Assembly (NCBI GenBank): GCA_036971615.1
Contig: JAYKKR010000018.1
Location: forward strand, 1 to 64,000
Origin: Amyloporia xantha
Lineage: Eukaryota > Basidiomycota > Agaricomycetes > Polyporales > Adustoporiaceae
Direction of reading: 5' to 3'
DNA: 64,000 bases
Of the stretch, positions 1 through 9,619 are shown piece by piece. Under the pieces are notes generated by a model. That model was not told where the DNA came from. It did not search any database and saw only the letters and a program-made list of their open reading frames with translations. The translations under genes and the position numbers were made by a program. Every line of letters starts with the position of its first letter. Within the stretch, counting starts at the first letter, position 1.

Positions 1-156
1 CACCTCTAACCTAACCTAACCTAACCTAACCTAACTTCTTCTTCTAACCTAACCTAACCTAACCTAACTTCTTCAACCTAACCTAACCTAACCTAACCTA
101 ACCTAACCTAACCTAACCTAACCTAACCTAACCTAACCTAACCTAACCTAACCTAA
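1..156. repeat. Telomeric repeat array (CCTAA)n, C-rich strand
   Basis: Tandem pentamers CCTAA (TTAGG on the other strand) run from the first base to the junction with the retroelement terminal repeat. The C-rich strand read 5'->3' at the left edge places the physical chromosome end to the left. Two interruptions, CTTCTTCTTCT at 35-45 and CTTCTTC at 68-74, break the array. CTTCTT is a known nanopore mis-call of CCCTAA-type telomeres, so they may not be real. Most fungi use TTAGGG; the same five-base form also occurs in interstitial stretches at 676-687 and 54262-54394, which supports a pentamer. Confidence 0.95.
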
Positions 157-683
157 CCTTAATGCAATTAGCGCCGGGGTAACGTGATTCAGTCCACGTG
201 ACATGGGGCGTCTAATATCTGGCGCTCGATGACGTCATGTTCCAGGCCCGCCTGGGCCGTGACGTCAGGGGTGGCACATGTGATTGCATGAATCACATGC
301 ACCGGCTCGGCTACTTCGGTGTTTTCTCGGAGCGGCGGAACGCCGACGGAAGGAAGACTTGCCTTAACGGGCAACAGATCTAGGCCATGACATCATAGTC
401 CGATGCCACCCGAATAGCGAGTTTACGCTATTGGCTCGGACTCCTCGGCATGTATTAATAAGATATTATGCCGTCGTACCACTTTCAAAGTCGTACGATG
501 CGAGGTAATTCTCGCTTGACTAAGCAAGGGCCTGATGAGTCTATATAAGACGAAATGGGTCGGTGTTGTAAACTCAGCACCTCATTGCCCAGCTCTGTCC
601 CCGCTCCTCAGCAACTTCCTTCGATAAGGTCGCCTTCGGCTCCCATATCTCAGTCGTCGCTTAGTCGCTCCACCACCTAACCT
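157..683 (+). mobile_element. Solo terminal repeat (pLTR) of a telomeric Penelope-like element, copy 1
   Basis: This stretch is nearly identical to 49648-50188 and 54395-54935, the terminal repeats of the retroelement. It lacks the first ~15 bases (the AGCCAGGTGCGTAG start) and is joined directly to the telomere, so it is a 5'-truncated copy sitting just under the chromosome cap. It carries a CACGTGAC E-box at 195-202, a 7-bp hairpin AATAGCG/CGCTATT, a TATATAA box at 542-548 and a hammerhead ribozyme at 523-594. It ends CCTAACCT, which merges with a two-repeat telomeric stub before the subtelomere starts. Confidence 0.9.
523..594 (+). ncRNA. Hammerhead ribozyme (pLTR copy 1)
   Basis: The conserved core is complete. 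CTGATGA lies at 532-538, stem II GTCT/AGAC at 539-542 and 548-551 with loop ATATA, then GAAA at 552-555. Stem III starts A555-T585, continues TGG/TCA with one G-T wobble, then GGTGTTG/CAGCACC around a TAAACT loop. Stem I is GGGC/GCCC plus AGC/GCT across a small internal loop. The cleavage position follows T586 (an AUU triplet, allowed by the NUH rule), before GCCC. Hammerheads in terminal repeats of Penelope-like elements are established; here I see the fold in the sequence but activity is inferred. Confidence 0.9.
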
Positions 684-737
684 AACCGTACGGCTACGGT
701 ACGGCTACGGTTGCGGTACGGCTACGGTACGGCTACA
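684..737. repeat. Telomeric stub and 11-bp minisatellite (GGTACGGCTAC), 4 units
   Basis: After CCTAACC comes a tandem array of an 11-bp unit GGTACGGCTAC with four recognisable units and one diverged GGTTGC spacer. The second copy of the block (54936-55013) has six units, so unit number changed after duplication or was mis-assembled. Confidence 0.85.
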
Positions 738-1353
738 ATACACCTGCCATACACACGCAACACATCCATACAACCATTACACTGCCACTACATATCACAC
801 TCGCAATAACTGCATCCATAACACGGCCACAATCTCATTGAATAACCTCCCTTGCGGTTATTGTACAATGCACATGGTCACAACAATCACACATAAGGAA
901 TCCAGCCATAATTCCTCCCGACTGCCACACACTGAATGAACTAAACTCTGCATATACCAATAGCATAACAAGCGAGCAAGTGAGGACTCACATACTTAAT
1001 CCTTAAAATGTATAACCAAACTAAAATGAGACATGCAAGATACACTCACCGGTGATATCCACTTAGAGAATATGCACCCTTGTAACATCTCTAACAAATG
1101 TCAACCCAGAGGCGCATTGGGCTCTACGAGACAGACTCACATCAGGCGCCCACACTCCACTTCATGGGTGGCACCCAGACTCAATATTGGTACATGAACT
1201 CAGACACGAGGCATAACAAAGAACCATGTGCACAAACTTGATCATATTGACAACAACACAGACAAACACATCGGCAGTGCATCGAGACAGGCAGACCAAC
1301 AATACTGGACAAGAAAGGAATACAACATGAAAAGAAAGAATGCACCATGCGAA
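738..1353. other. No gene seen (AT-richer subtelomeric spacer)
   Basis: There is no convincing reading frame on either strand. The stretch is relatively AT-rich, starts with CACA/CATA-rich sequence right after the minisatellite, and is preserved almost unchanged in the second copy (55014-55617). Confidence 0.6.
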
Positions 1354-2750
1354 TCATAAGGAGTCATCACTCTCCTGGACTTCATCGGCATATACAATCT
1401 TGGTGCTGTCGAATGGGTCAGGTAGAGGAGGTACAAGACCAAGGTGTTGCGTGGATTTGATAAAATGACGAACATACTCCAAAACAGTCAGGTCGGACTG
1501 GAATTCGACATAGCTGTCAAGGAATTGAGCATACGCCGGCTGCCGGATGCTCATCACATTGTATTCAGTGCCGGCGACAACGACCGTGGCCTGAAATTCG
1601 ACGCCAAGGGCGAGCAGCGCGGTGTGATCTGATTGGAACGATTGGTCTTCCTGCACTGACCAGTCCCAGAACGGGTCGAACAGAGCGGGCAGCCCAAACT
1701 GCCGAACCGCCTCAGGAAACCCAAGATGCACCTGCTAACCACTCACCGTCTCGTACAAGGTGAGCATATACTGAAACATGGCCACGTCTCGCCCCCAACC
1801 CACCATCCAGCGTTGACACACTTGAGGCGAATTGCGCAGAAATTCTTTGTCGTCCATGTCGTGGTCGAACAAGGCCATCAAGGCAGGGAACGAATCCCAC
1901 ATGAGGTGCGTCTTGAAGTCGGCGACATGGGCCCGCGTCATGTTCTCCATTCTCTGCGCCCAACGGATCATGTCGATGCGCACGAGCACACGATGCATGA
2001 GGTCATCCTCGGTGGTACGGGCGATCATGTCGAGGATAAACTGGGCGAGGCGATCAGCACAGAAGAAACATTCAACAGATCGACACACCCAGAAATACTC
2101 GAACAGAGCACCCGGTGAATTCTCGCGCTTATCGAATGCATGCGAGGCCGCAGCGTGGCCCACAGCGTCGTACAGCGCACATCCGCGTTTGGCCTCGAGA
2201 ATGATCGCCTACAATCGCATCAGCGCATATACCCATCCCCAGCGACAGGCCAGCTTACCCATTGATCCAGGGAGGCGTATACAACCCCACTTCTGACGCG
2301 AATATAAGCGGCTTCGAGCTCGGCGACGTATTCGCCACTGACGGGGGTCAACACTTGGAGCAAGAAAGCTTTGACATCGGGTGGGGTGTTCATGGCCATT
2401 GCACGAAGGTCTCTAACGCGCTCTTGGGCACCTGCGTACGCCTAGCGGGAGTGTTATATCCACGGACGCGATCTGGAACGCGGACTAACCCTCTTCAACG
2501 GCACCAGAGTGAGGACGTCCTTGAGCGAATCTTTGAATCTGCGGTCGCGTTGTATGCCGGCTTGCTCGGCGTCCTCCTCGATGAGATGTTGAAGGTCTGC
2601 TGCTCGACGGGCGTCGGACCTCCTGAGCAATTTTGCATCGATGCAAGTCTTTGCGTTCGGTGGCCTTCATGCGCCGCGTATATTTCTCGTGGGCATCCAA
2701 CGGGGCGGGTTCTGGAGCGGGGCTTGGCGGCGGCAAGGCGGTGGTCCCAT
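1354..2750 (-). CDS. Family A subtelomeric protein, member 1 (distal copy)
   Basis: I recognise no named domain. It belongs to a repeated gene family here (3840, 5700, 7610, 31827 and the second block). Shared layout, N to C: a basic proline-flanked start with DAHEKYTRRMKATERKD, a helix ending YIRVRSGV, the motif RIDMIRWAQ, a segment MLTLYE, an intron of 48 nt at 1699-1746 (GTGAGT...CAG), then FGLPALFDPFWD and an aromatic helix QPAYAQFLDSYV. Two or three further introns lie upstream (for example a GTAAGC donor at about 2258). The start is taken at the ATG at 2750 because the intact second copy uses it. A short homopolymer near 2630 breaks the frame here but not in the copy at 55618, so I read this as a consensus error. 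Confidence 0.65.
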
Positions 2751-3839
2751 AGGCTGGGGAGACAGAGGTGGCACGGGCTCCAGGTGCGTGTATGGGGTCG
2801 GCGAGACGGCGGAGTCCTAATACCACAGGGCAGGAGACAAGGGCGATCATCCGCAAAGCATACACGAACAACGACGCGGCGGATAGTACCACCGCATCGC
2901 CCAGCCATGATGGACAACGTACCTGGTCAGGCTCATGTGATCGCGCCTGTAACCCTCGACCACCCTCGTCGTCTTCTAGGCGCATGGCAAGGGAAGCGCG
3001 CGGGGTAGCGGACGATCGCGAACAGAGCTTGTGCTTGAAAAAAATGCGTGTCAGGAGAGGTCACTGTGCGATGAGAGCAAGACCGTCTTGCAGTTGGATA
3101 CGAGACAGACCCAGCGCGGTATGAAGGAAAGATAAAGAAAAAGCGAGGGTGCCAGAACGCGACGTCAGGGAGACAGTGAGCGAGTGGTGGTGTGAAGCAA
3201 GGTGGCACAAGGACACCTAACCTAGCCGCATGGACTATATGCGCCCAGAAACACGACGATCCGCGGGTATAACCCACTTGGGCTGGAGTTGACAGGGGAA
3301 TCACGTGAGCGTGTCGGTCACCCATAGGCACAGCATAGGCACACCATTCATTGACACGGCGCGCGAAATGGGTTATATTACAGATGACGCAGGCGGCAAT
3401 AACACTGACAGTTGCATCCACGACTCTGGCGAGGCCATGGGCATCGCCGATGGCACGCCAGCGTTATCCTGTGTCAGGAAAATCGGGTACGACACACTAT
3501 GTAGCGATTCGTTCGAAAACGACAAACGCACAGTGCAACACAGCTATCGGCCTAGGCAGAAGGCGTACAGGTGTTGCGCGTAGCCAGCTCGCGAAAATAT
3601 GAACATGTTGACTTACAGAGAACGCAGGGCGACATTTGGACAATAATACACAGGTTCGACTGTACAGAGATGGATGCCACAGGGATCGAGCGCGATAACG
3701 GTGAACACTGAAAAAGTGGTTGGAATGCAGCAACAGGGAGCGACAAGACACCGATAGAACGCGGATGCAGTCCGAGACTGATGAAACACGGTGTAAAAAT
3801 ACAACCGAGGGTGATCGGAAATGGAATGGAAACATCGAC
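2751..3839. other. Intergenic, no supported gene
   Basis: The apparent plus-strand frame extending to about 3008 is antisense to the family A gene and has no features of its own. The rest holds a TCACGTGA E-box at 3301-3308 and short unconvincing frames. This is the upstream region of family A member 1 and the downstream flank of member 2. Confidence 0.5.
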
Positions 3840-5074
3840 TCAAGTGGTGCGCATGTCCGGAATGGTCATAGTGTAAGGGTCGTATAACTTGTCAGGGAAA
3901 GCGGGCACGAGGCGACGTTTGCTGTTCGATCGATAAATTGACGAACCCACGCTGCGAGACGGGAATCGGCCGCTGCGGAGAGGTAGTTGTATAGGAACTG
4001 CTCGTAGCCAGGCTGCAAGAATGTAAATATGTTGAACTTGGTCCCGCATGTCAGGGTCGTAAAAGGGCGAGAGGCACGCAGGATGGCCCAGTTATCAGGC
4101 CTAAAAGGCTCGTGCTTGAGCGATTTGACATCCCAGAACGGGTCGAACAAAGCGGGAGCCCCGAACTGCCCAATGTGAGAGTCAGATACAGGCCCTGACG
4201 CATACACTCACGTATTCGTAAACACTCAATAAATATTGCATGAAGTACACCACCCTGCCAACATCAGCGTCCCATATGCCAACCAGGGCGCTAGCGACAG
4301 CGGGATCATATGCGTCACGGCGACTGACGCGAGTGCCCGTGTCGGTTTTGCATGCGAAGATGATGCTGACTCGGAGAGTGGATCGTTGCTCGGGCGGGAG
4401 GTTTTCATATGCCATCGCCCATCGGATCATGTCCATGCGGTATAATACCCGGGCCACGATGTCGCTGCATAGGTCGCGGCGACTCCTGCGATATATATAC
4501 TGTACGATATATGATATACAGTTCGCGCGCGAGCAACAGGCGGCGGGACGCACCTCAAAGAATCGCACGACGTCATTCTCTGCGAGATGGTTGCAAAAGT
4601 AGCTGCGCGACGCGTCCCTGTGTTTGACATAGTCATAAGTCGTTTTGGGTGTAGTCTCCAAATGGGACATCTGGGGGCGCGTAAGCATACACACGGAGGA
4701 CGCTTGGAAGGCACTGGCCCATTCTGCGTCGGTCTTCATCTGTACACCGGTATGTGCACGAATATACGCAGCTTGTAACCCCTGAGCATAGTCCTCAGGC
4801 ACTGCGGCCGTGATGTCTTGCAAAAAAGTAGCCATATCTTTTTCCCCCAAGAACCCCGTCTTTCTAATGTTCTGGTAACGAGCAACGGAAACTATAATAT
4901 CCTGGACACTATGATGGTTATCCTCGCGCGTCGAAAAAAGCGAACACGTACAATGCGTTCAATATCGTCCGCGAAGAGGTCTAGCGCATGCAACCGGCGC
5001 GCACGCCTGCCCTTGACCTGCCTGATGTGAGCTCGGACGTGTTCAGTATCATCTAGAACCGCCTCTTGATCCAT
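3840..5074 (-). CDS. Family A subtelomeric protein, member 2 (distal copy)
   Basis: Unrecognised protein of roughly 370 residues, paralogous to the genes at 1354, 5700 and 7610. The ATG at 5074 opens MDQEAVLDDTEHVRAH, followed by an intron, a helix with AYIRAHTGV, an intron at 4500-4553 (GTGCGT...ACAG) between RFFE and YIYRRS, the family motif YRMDMIRWAMAYE, then VVYFMQYLLSVYEY, an intron at 4166-4211 and FGAPALFDPFWDVKSLKHEP. The C-terminus carries LQPGYEQFLYNYLSAA. One T is missing near 3930 relative to the second copy, which shifts the last ~35 codons; the intact version ends DMRTT before the stop at 3840. No signal peptide or obvious membrane segment is visible. Confidence 0.7.
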
Positions 5075-5384
5075 TCGTGGAATGTGGCGTTATGGGATGA
5101 AACAGACACTTATTGTATGGCGGTGGTCGACGCAGAGACGGATCTAGCACACAGGGCCAGATTTTAGCACACAAGGATGCATATGTGCTGTGATGAGAGA
5201 GGTGGTAGTCACCTGTGAACGACTGTAGCACGACGTGTTGTCTGCGAGGTGCTGTGTATGGCTGCAAGAGGCGACTATATGCGGGGAGCAAAGGCGACAA
5301 GGAAGTAAAACGCGCACCCGGGCTGCAGGACGACGTGCATGCGGGAGCTCACGTGACCGCGCCAATCATGTGACTGGTGTCCGT

Positions 5385-5560
5385 GTGATGACCATCTTAC
5401 GCTCATGGGATGGACGTCTGATGCCCTCCTAACGCTTGTGCAGAAATTGAATAAAATACAACGACAAACTGACTGTGGTTATCATACAGGAGAAGTGCGT
5501 CGCGAGAGCGGGACACCGATAGGGATACACTTCAATGGACGCGAACGCACGGCGTGATGA
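5385..5560 (-). promoter_or_regulatory. Conserved upstream block of family A member 2
   Basis: This stretch about 310-490 bp upstream of the ATG at 5074 matches 9270-9450, which sits at the same distance above member 4. It contains CGTCTGATGCC at 5415-5425, then ATACAACG, a run ending ATCATACAGGA, GAGAGCGGGACA and ATAGGGATACACTTCAA. A CACGTGAC E-box lies just upstream at 5350-5357. Conservation of non-coding sequence beside paralogous genes suggests the promoter was duplicated with the gene; no function is shown. Confidence 0.5.
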
Positions 5561-5699
5561 GGGATCAACGGCGACGACAGCGAGTAGGGAATGACATAAT
5601 GACAGGGAATCCTGCATGGGCAGAACGTGAGCGAGGGTTAAGAGATGCGGCGACTGCCGTCGAGAGCGATGACAGGTAGAGGGAAACAGCGGCGCTTTG

Positions 5700-6932
5700 T
5701 CACGTGGTGCTCCTGCTCGGGATTATCATGGAGTATGGGTTATGCAACTCGTAAGGAAAACCAGACACGAGGCGACGTGTTTCAGTGCGCTCGATAAAGT
5801 GACAAACATAGATTGCAGTATAAGGGTCGGCGGCCGCGGACAGGTAGTTGTATATGAACTGCTCGTAGCCGGGCTGCAGGACGGTGAACATATTGATTCT
5901 GATACCAGAGCTGAGGTTAACCATGGACCGAGGCACGCGGAGGAGGCGCGGTGATCGACAAGAAAGGGCTTGTGTTTGAGCGATTTGAGATCCCAAAAAG
6001 GGTCGAACAGAGCTGGAGCGCCGAACTGATAAAAGTTAGGAGCGCGTTCGGTCACTACACCAGAGACTTACGTATTCATAGACAGTCAACAAATATTGCA
6101 TGAAGTGGACCACCCTCCCAACATCCGACTCCCCACACGCGAGCCAGATCAGGCGCCACGGCGGGGTCATTCGAGTATTGCATCGCGATGCATGGTCTAA
6201 AGTCGCTTTTGCACGCGATGACGAGTTTGATTCGGAGAGACGAATGCTGCTCGGGCGTGAGGGTTTCATATACCATTGCCCATCGAATCATATCCATGCG
6301 GGACAGCATGCGGGCAACCATGTCCGTGCACAAGTCGCGGTGACTCGTGCGATATATGTACTGCGCAATAGGGCGTGCAGTGGGAGAATGAGCAACAATA
6401 AGCGTGACACACCTGAAAGAACTTAACGACCTCCTTCTCCCGAGACGATTTTGAAAGAATCTGCGCGACGCCTGCTTATGTTTGCCATAGTCGTAAGGCG
6501 ACTTGGGCACGGCGAGTAATTCAGGCGTCTGCATGAGGCTCAGCATACACACGGCGTGCAATCTGAAAATACGAGCCCATTCCTCATCGTCCTTCATGCT
6601 GACACCGGAATGCGCACGCACGTACGCCGAGTCTAGCCCCTCAGCGTACTGGGCCGACACTGCGGGCGTGATGTCGATCAAGAACTCTCCAATAGCCTTT
6701 GGACCCACGAACCCCGTTTTTTTAACGGATCTGTAACGTGCAATGGCAGACAATACATCCTACGCGTAGTGATGGTCGTGAAGGTGAATCGAACAAAACT
6801 GGCACGTACATTAAAGTCAATGTCGCACTCCGTTTCTTCTAACGCATGCAAACGACGCTGACGACTGTCCTTCACTCGTCGGATGTCAGCTTGTACGCGA
6901 TCGTTGTCGTACGGGACCTCATCTTGATCCAT
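5700..6932 (-). CDS. Family A subtelomeric protein, member 3 (distal copy)
   Basis: Closest to member 2. The ATG at 6932 opens MDQDEVPYDNDRVQADIRRV, then an intron, a helix with AYVRAHSGVSMKDDEEW, an intron at 6361-6412 (GTGTGT...GCAG) between KFFQ and YIYRTS, the motif SRMDMIRWAMVYE, a SDVGRVVHFMQYLLTVYEY segment, an intron at 6026-6071, and FGAPALFDPFWDLKSLKHKP. The C-terminal helix is LQPGYEQFIYNYLSAA; the stop is at 5700. In this copy three small indels (near 6130, 6440 and 5950) disturb the frame; the copy at 59972 reads through all of them. Function unknown; the cellular location cannot be judged. Confidence 0.7.
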
Positions 6933-7609
6933 CGGTGGTATGTGGCCGAGTGTGTTGAAACGGGTTGAGTGGTAGGGTGCTGGGTCACGTACGTATGCAG
7001 CTATCACGAGCCACTCTTAGCACGTAGTATCGCGTACGCGACGCGGCGTCTCGACAAGTCTAACCTGACTGGACGCGGATAGGGATAACACCCCACTGGA
7101 TGGGTCTAACGAGACCGTACGAAGGCGACAATCGCTGTGGCGGCCAGGGTACAGCGTGGTGATTGTAAGATATCGGATATCGCTGCCAGAACCGGCTATA
7201 TGCGGGAACGTAGTTGACAATGAGATAAACCGCACGATCACAGTGGAGGGCCGAACAGACAAGAGGGCGCAGGGAATCACATGACCGTGGCAGTCATGCC
7301 GCACGTCTGACGCGCATCTGATGCCCACCTGAATGCCAGAGTCCAACCACGCGTGCTTAGCGCTCTGTGTAATGGCAAGTGCACCGATTATGCAGCGTGC
7401 GAGAATCAGGCGTGAAATATATTCATTACAGGACGCGAGGGCATATGGAACAACCCGAACAAAATCACGCGGCACCCACGAGAAGGTACCCACAACAGCG
7501 GCGAAGGATTACCGGGCGGCATAGAGTCGGCGTGCAGCGAGAGGCAAACGGCACAAAGGAGACCACGCAGATACGAGAGTAGGAACCGGAATGCACATGC
7601 AGGGCATCT
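6933..7609. other. Intergenic with CGTCTGA motifs, no supported gene
   Basis: Upstream region of member 3. It contains CACATGAC near 7269 and CGTCTGACGCGCATCTGATG at about 7313-7332, the same dispersed motif found above the other family members. Short frames here have no paralogue elsewhere in the window and look accidental. Confidence 0.5.
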
Positions 7610-8963
7610 CTAACCCGTGTGGGGTATCCTAACGACGGAGGGTCGACGGGGAACGGATAATCTTGGACCAGCCGATGGCTGCGCGTGTCATCCACGAACG
7701 CAGCAACGTGGTCCGCGACACTTGAATGGGTTACACGAGATATATAATTGTATAAGAATTGCTCGTATGCCGGTTGCAAAGGGGTGAACATGTCGATCGG
7801 GATGTTGCCGCAGATGCGTGCGTGTTTTTGGGGTGAGGCGAGCAGGGCGATATGATCGGCCAAAAAGGGTTCATGCCTCATGGATTCAATGTCCCATAAG
7901 GGGTCGTAGAGAGCTGGCAAGCCGAACTGACCAAATATTGAGACTGGGAGAAAATTAACACGCATAAGACTCACGGATTCATATAAGGTTAACATGTACT
8001 GCATGAAATACACCCGCCTGCCGACATCGGATTCCCAGACGACAGCAAGCTCAGCGTCAACCGTAACCGGGTCGAGTGGAGGCCCTCGTGCAACAGACTT
8101 TTGGCCAATCACACGCGACTCGAATTCAGGATCCAGGGCCATAACGAGACTCTTGCGCAAGTTGCACTGCTGTTCCGCTGACAGCGCTTCGTATGCGGTT
8201 GCCCATCTAACCATGTCCATGCGCGTGAGTACACGCAGGACCACACCCACACGTGCCGAACCGGAGCTGAGGCTGCAAATGTACTGCATAGAGACGACCG
8301 ATGTTAATCGTTGAGCAATTGGCAATCGCATGACGCACTTCAAAATAACCAGCTATGTCGCATTCGGCGAGTTCTCCAGTGTTGTACAATGTGGACGCTT
8401 CCACTAGGCTCAAGAAGTCGTGGGGTTGCAGGGACTCCGTGCGCAAGATGGCCATCTGCGGGTAGATGAGGTTAGACAACCACGGTGAATGGGGAGCACT
8501 AACCCAAGCGGGATCGTCCATATATTCAACTCCAGCTCCGACACGGTCATAAGCGGATACAAGTTTTTGCACGTATTCGCCCAAGACAGGCGACATGGTG
8601 CTATGCACAAAGGCAGAGACATCCATCGTGCCATTGAGTCCTTTCCGCTGCATGGCTTTCACGCGCGACGCTGCGCAATCGAGTTCCTGGAGGGTGTTAT
8701 TAGCAACTCAGGATGATGAGACTTGAGATGCATGCCTCTTGACTGATGCCGTGAGTGTGGCACCAACGACAACAAGGCTTCAAGCGCCGCTCACGCTTGA
8801 GTTCAACGGCGGAGAGCAACTGAGTACGCCGTTCGTTGTACACCTGTCGTACACGCTCTTCCATGAGGTCTTTGGCGGACCTCTTCGAGCGACGCGTGGA
8901 TAGGAGACGTGGGCCGTTTGACGGCGCTGCAGACGAGGACAGCGCACGGCGGGAGGCAGGCAT
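7610..8963 (-). CDS. Family A subtelomeric protein, member 4 (distal copy)
   Basis: A family A gene with a serine/arginine-rich start (MPASRRALSSSAAPSNG at 8963). Its helix reads EYVQKLVSAYDRVGAGV. Introns are clear at 8284-8338 (GTGCGT...GCAG, after GYFE) and 7926-7974 (GTGAGT...TCAG, before FGLPALYDPLWD). The family motif appears as TRMDMVRWATAYEAL, and the C-terminal helix as LQPAYEQFLYNYIS. One G is missing at about 7640 compared with the second copy, which lets the frame run on; the intact copy stops after VRIPHTG. The N-terminal exon also differs by indels near 8750 and 8810. No known domain. Confidence 0.7.
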
Positions 8964-9269
8964 ATGTCTGACAGATAGAGGTCTAGAAGGACGCCGGTAA
9001 TAGCAACAGGCATGAGCACATGCCCGATCAATTTGCGATGCAACGTCCTGACGAGTACAACCCGAGCAGACGCTGCCAGTGGCGACCCCGATGGCCCCGC
9101 TGGTACAACCGGCAGGGCCTGGAATGAACGTTACTCACCTGTATTAAGGCGCGAGTTCGTGCGAGTAAGAAGTATATAGCGCGCGGATAGGACTGGAACA
9201 GACAGGAAAAGCGAACCACGAGCACGTGACCGTCTCGCGCCCGAGGAAAGAGCGTCTTGGTACCCCGTG

Positions 9270-9450
9270 ATCGTCTTACGCGCGTCTTCCCGCGTCTGAT
9301 GCACACCGTCTGATGCCCGCCTTACGCCTGTGCAGGAATGGGATCAAATACAACGCAAAACTGACTGCGGTAATCATACAGGACAAGTGCAACGTGAGAG
9401 CGGGACAGCGATAGGGATACACTTCAACGGACACAAATACACGGCGTGAT
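9270..9450 (-). promoter_or_regulatory. Conserved upstream block of family A member 4
   Basis: Mate of 5385-5560, about 310-490 bp above the ATG at 8963. It holds two CGTCTGATG motifs (about 9285-9310), then ATACAACG, AATCATACAGGA, GAGAGCGGGACA and ATAGGGATACACTTCAA. A CACGTGAC E-box lies upstream at 9223-9230. The order of E-box, CGTCTGA motifs and conserved block is the same as at member 2. Confidence 0.5.
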
Positions 9451-9619
9451 GATGCAGGTGTTAGAGGACTAGAGAGAAACAGCCAAAGGATCACCGAGAC
9501 GATATACACGCTGCGACTGCTTGTCCACAAACTCGAACAAGCGGGATCGTGTCAAGGAGCCAAGCGATGGTAGAACTGGACACCGGATGAGATGCAATCA
9601 CAAATATAAGCGGTGCGAG

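Noticed and set aside
1..156. Arthropod origin because of the TTAGG telomere
   Set aside because: Intron sizes, the telomere-linked helicase, the JmjC type and the mushroom-like gene families all indicate a basidiomycete; the repeat alone is weak evidence and may be affected by base calling.
2262..3008. Long plus-strand open frame (and its 306-codon copy at 56526-57446)
   Set aside because: It is antisense to family A member 1, whose splice sites, paralogues and motifs all lie on the minus strand; the plus frame has low-complexity composition and differs in length between copies.
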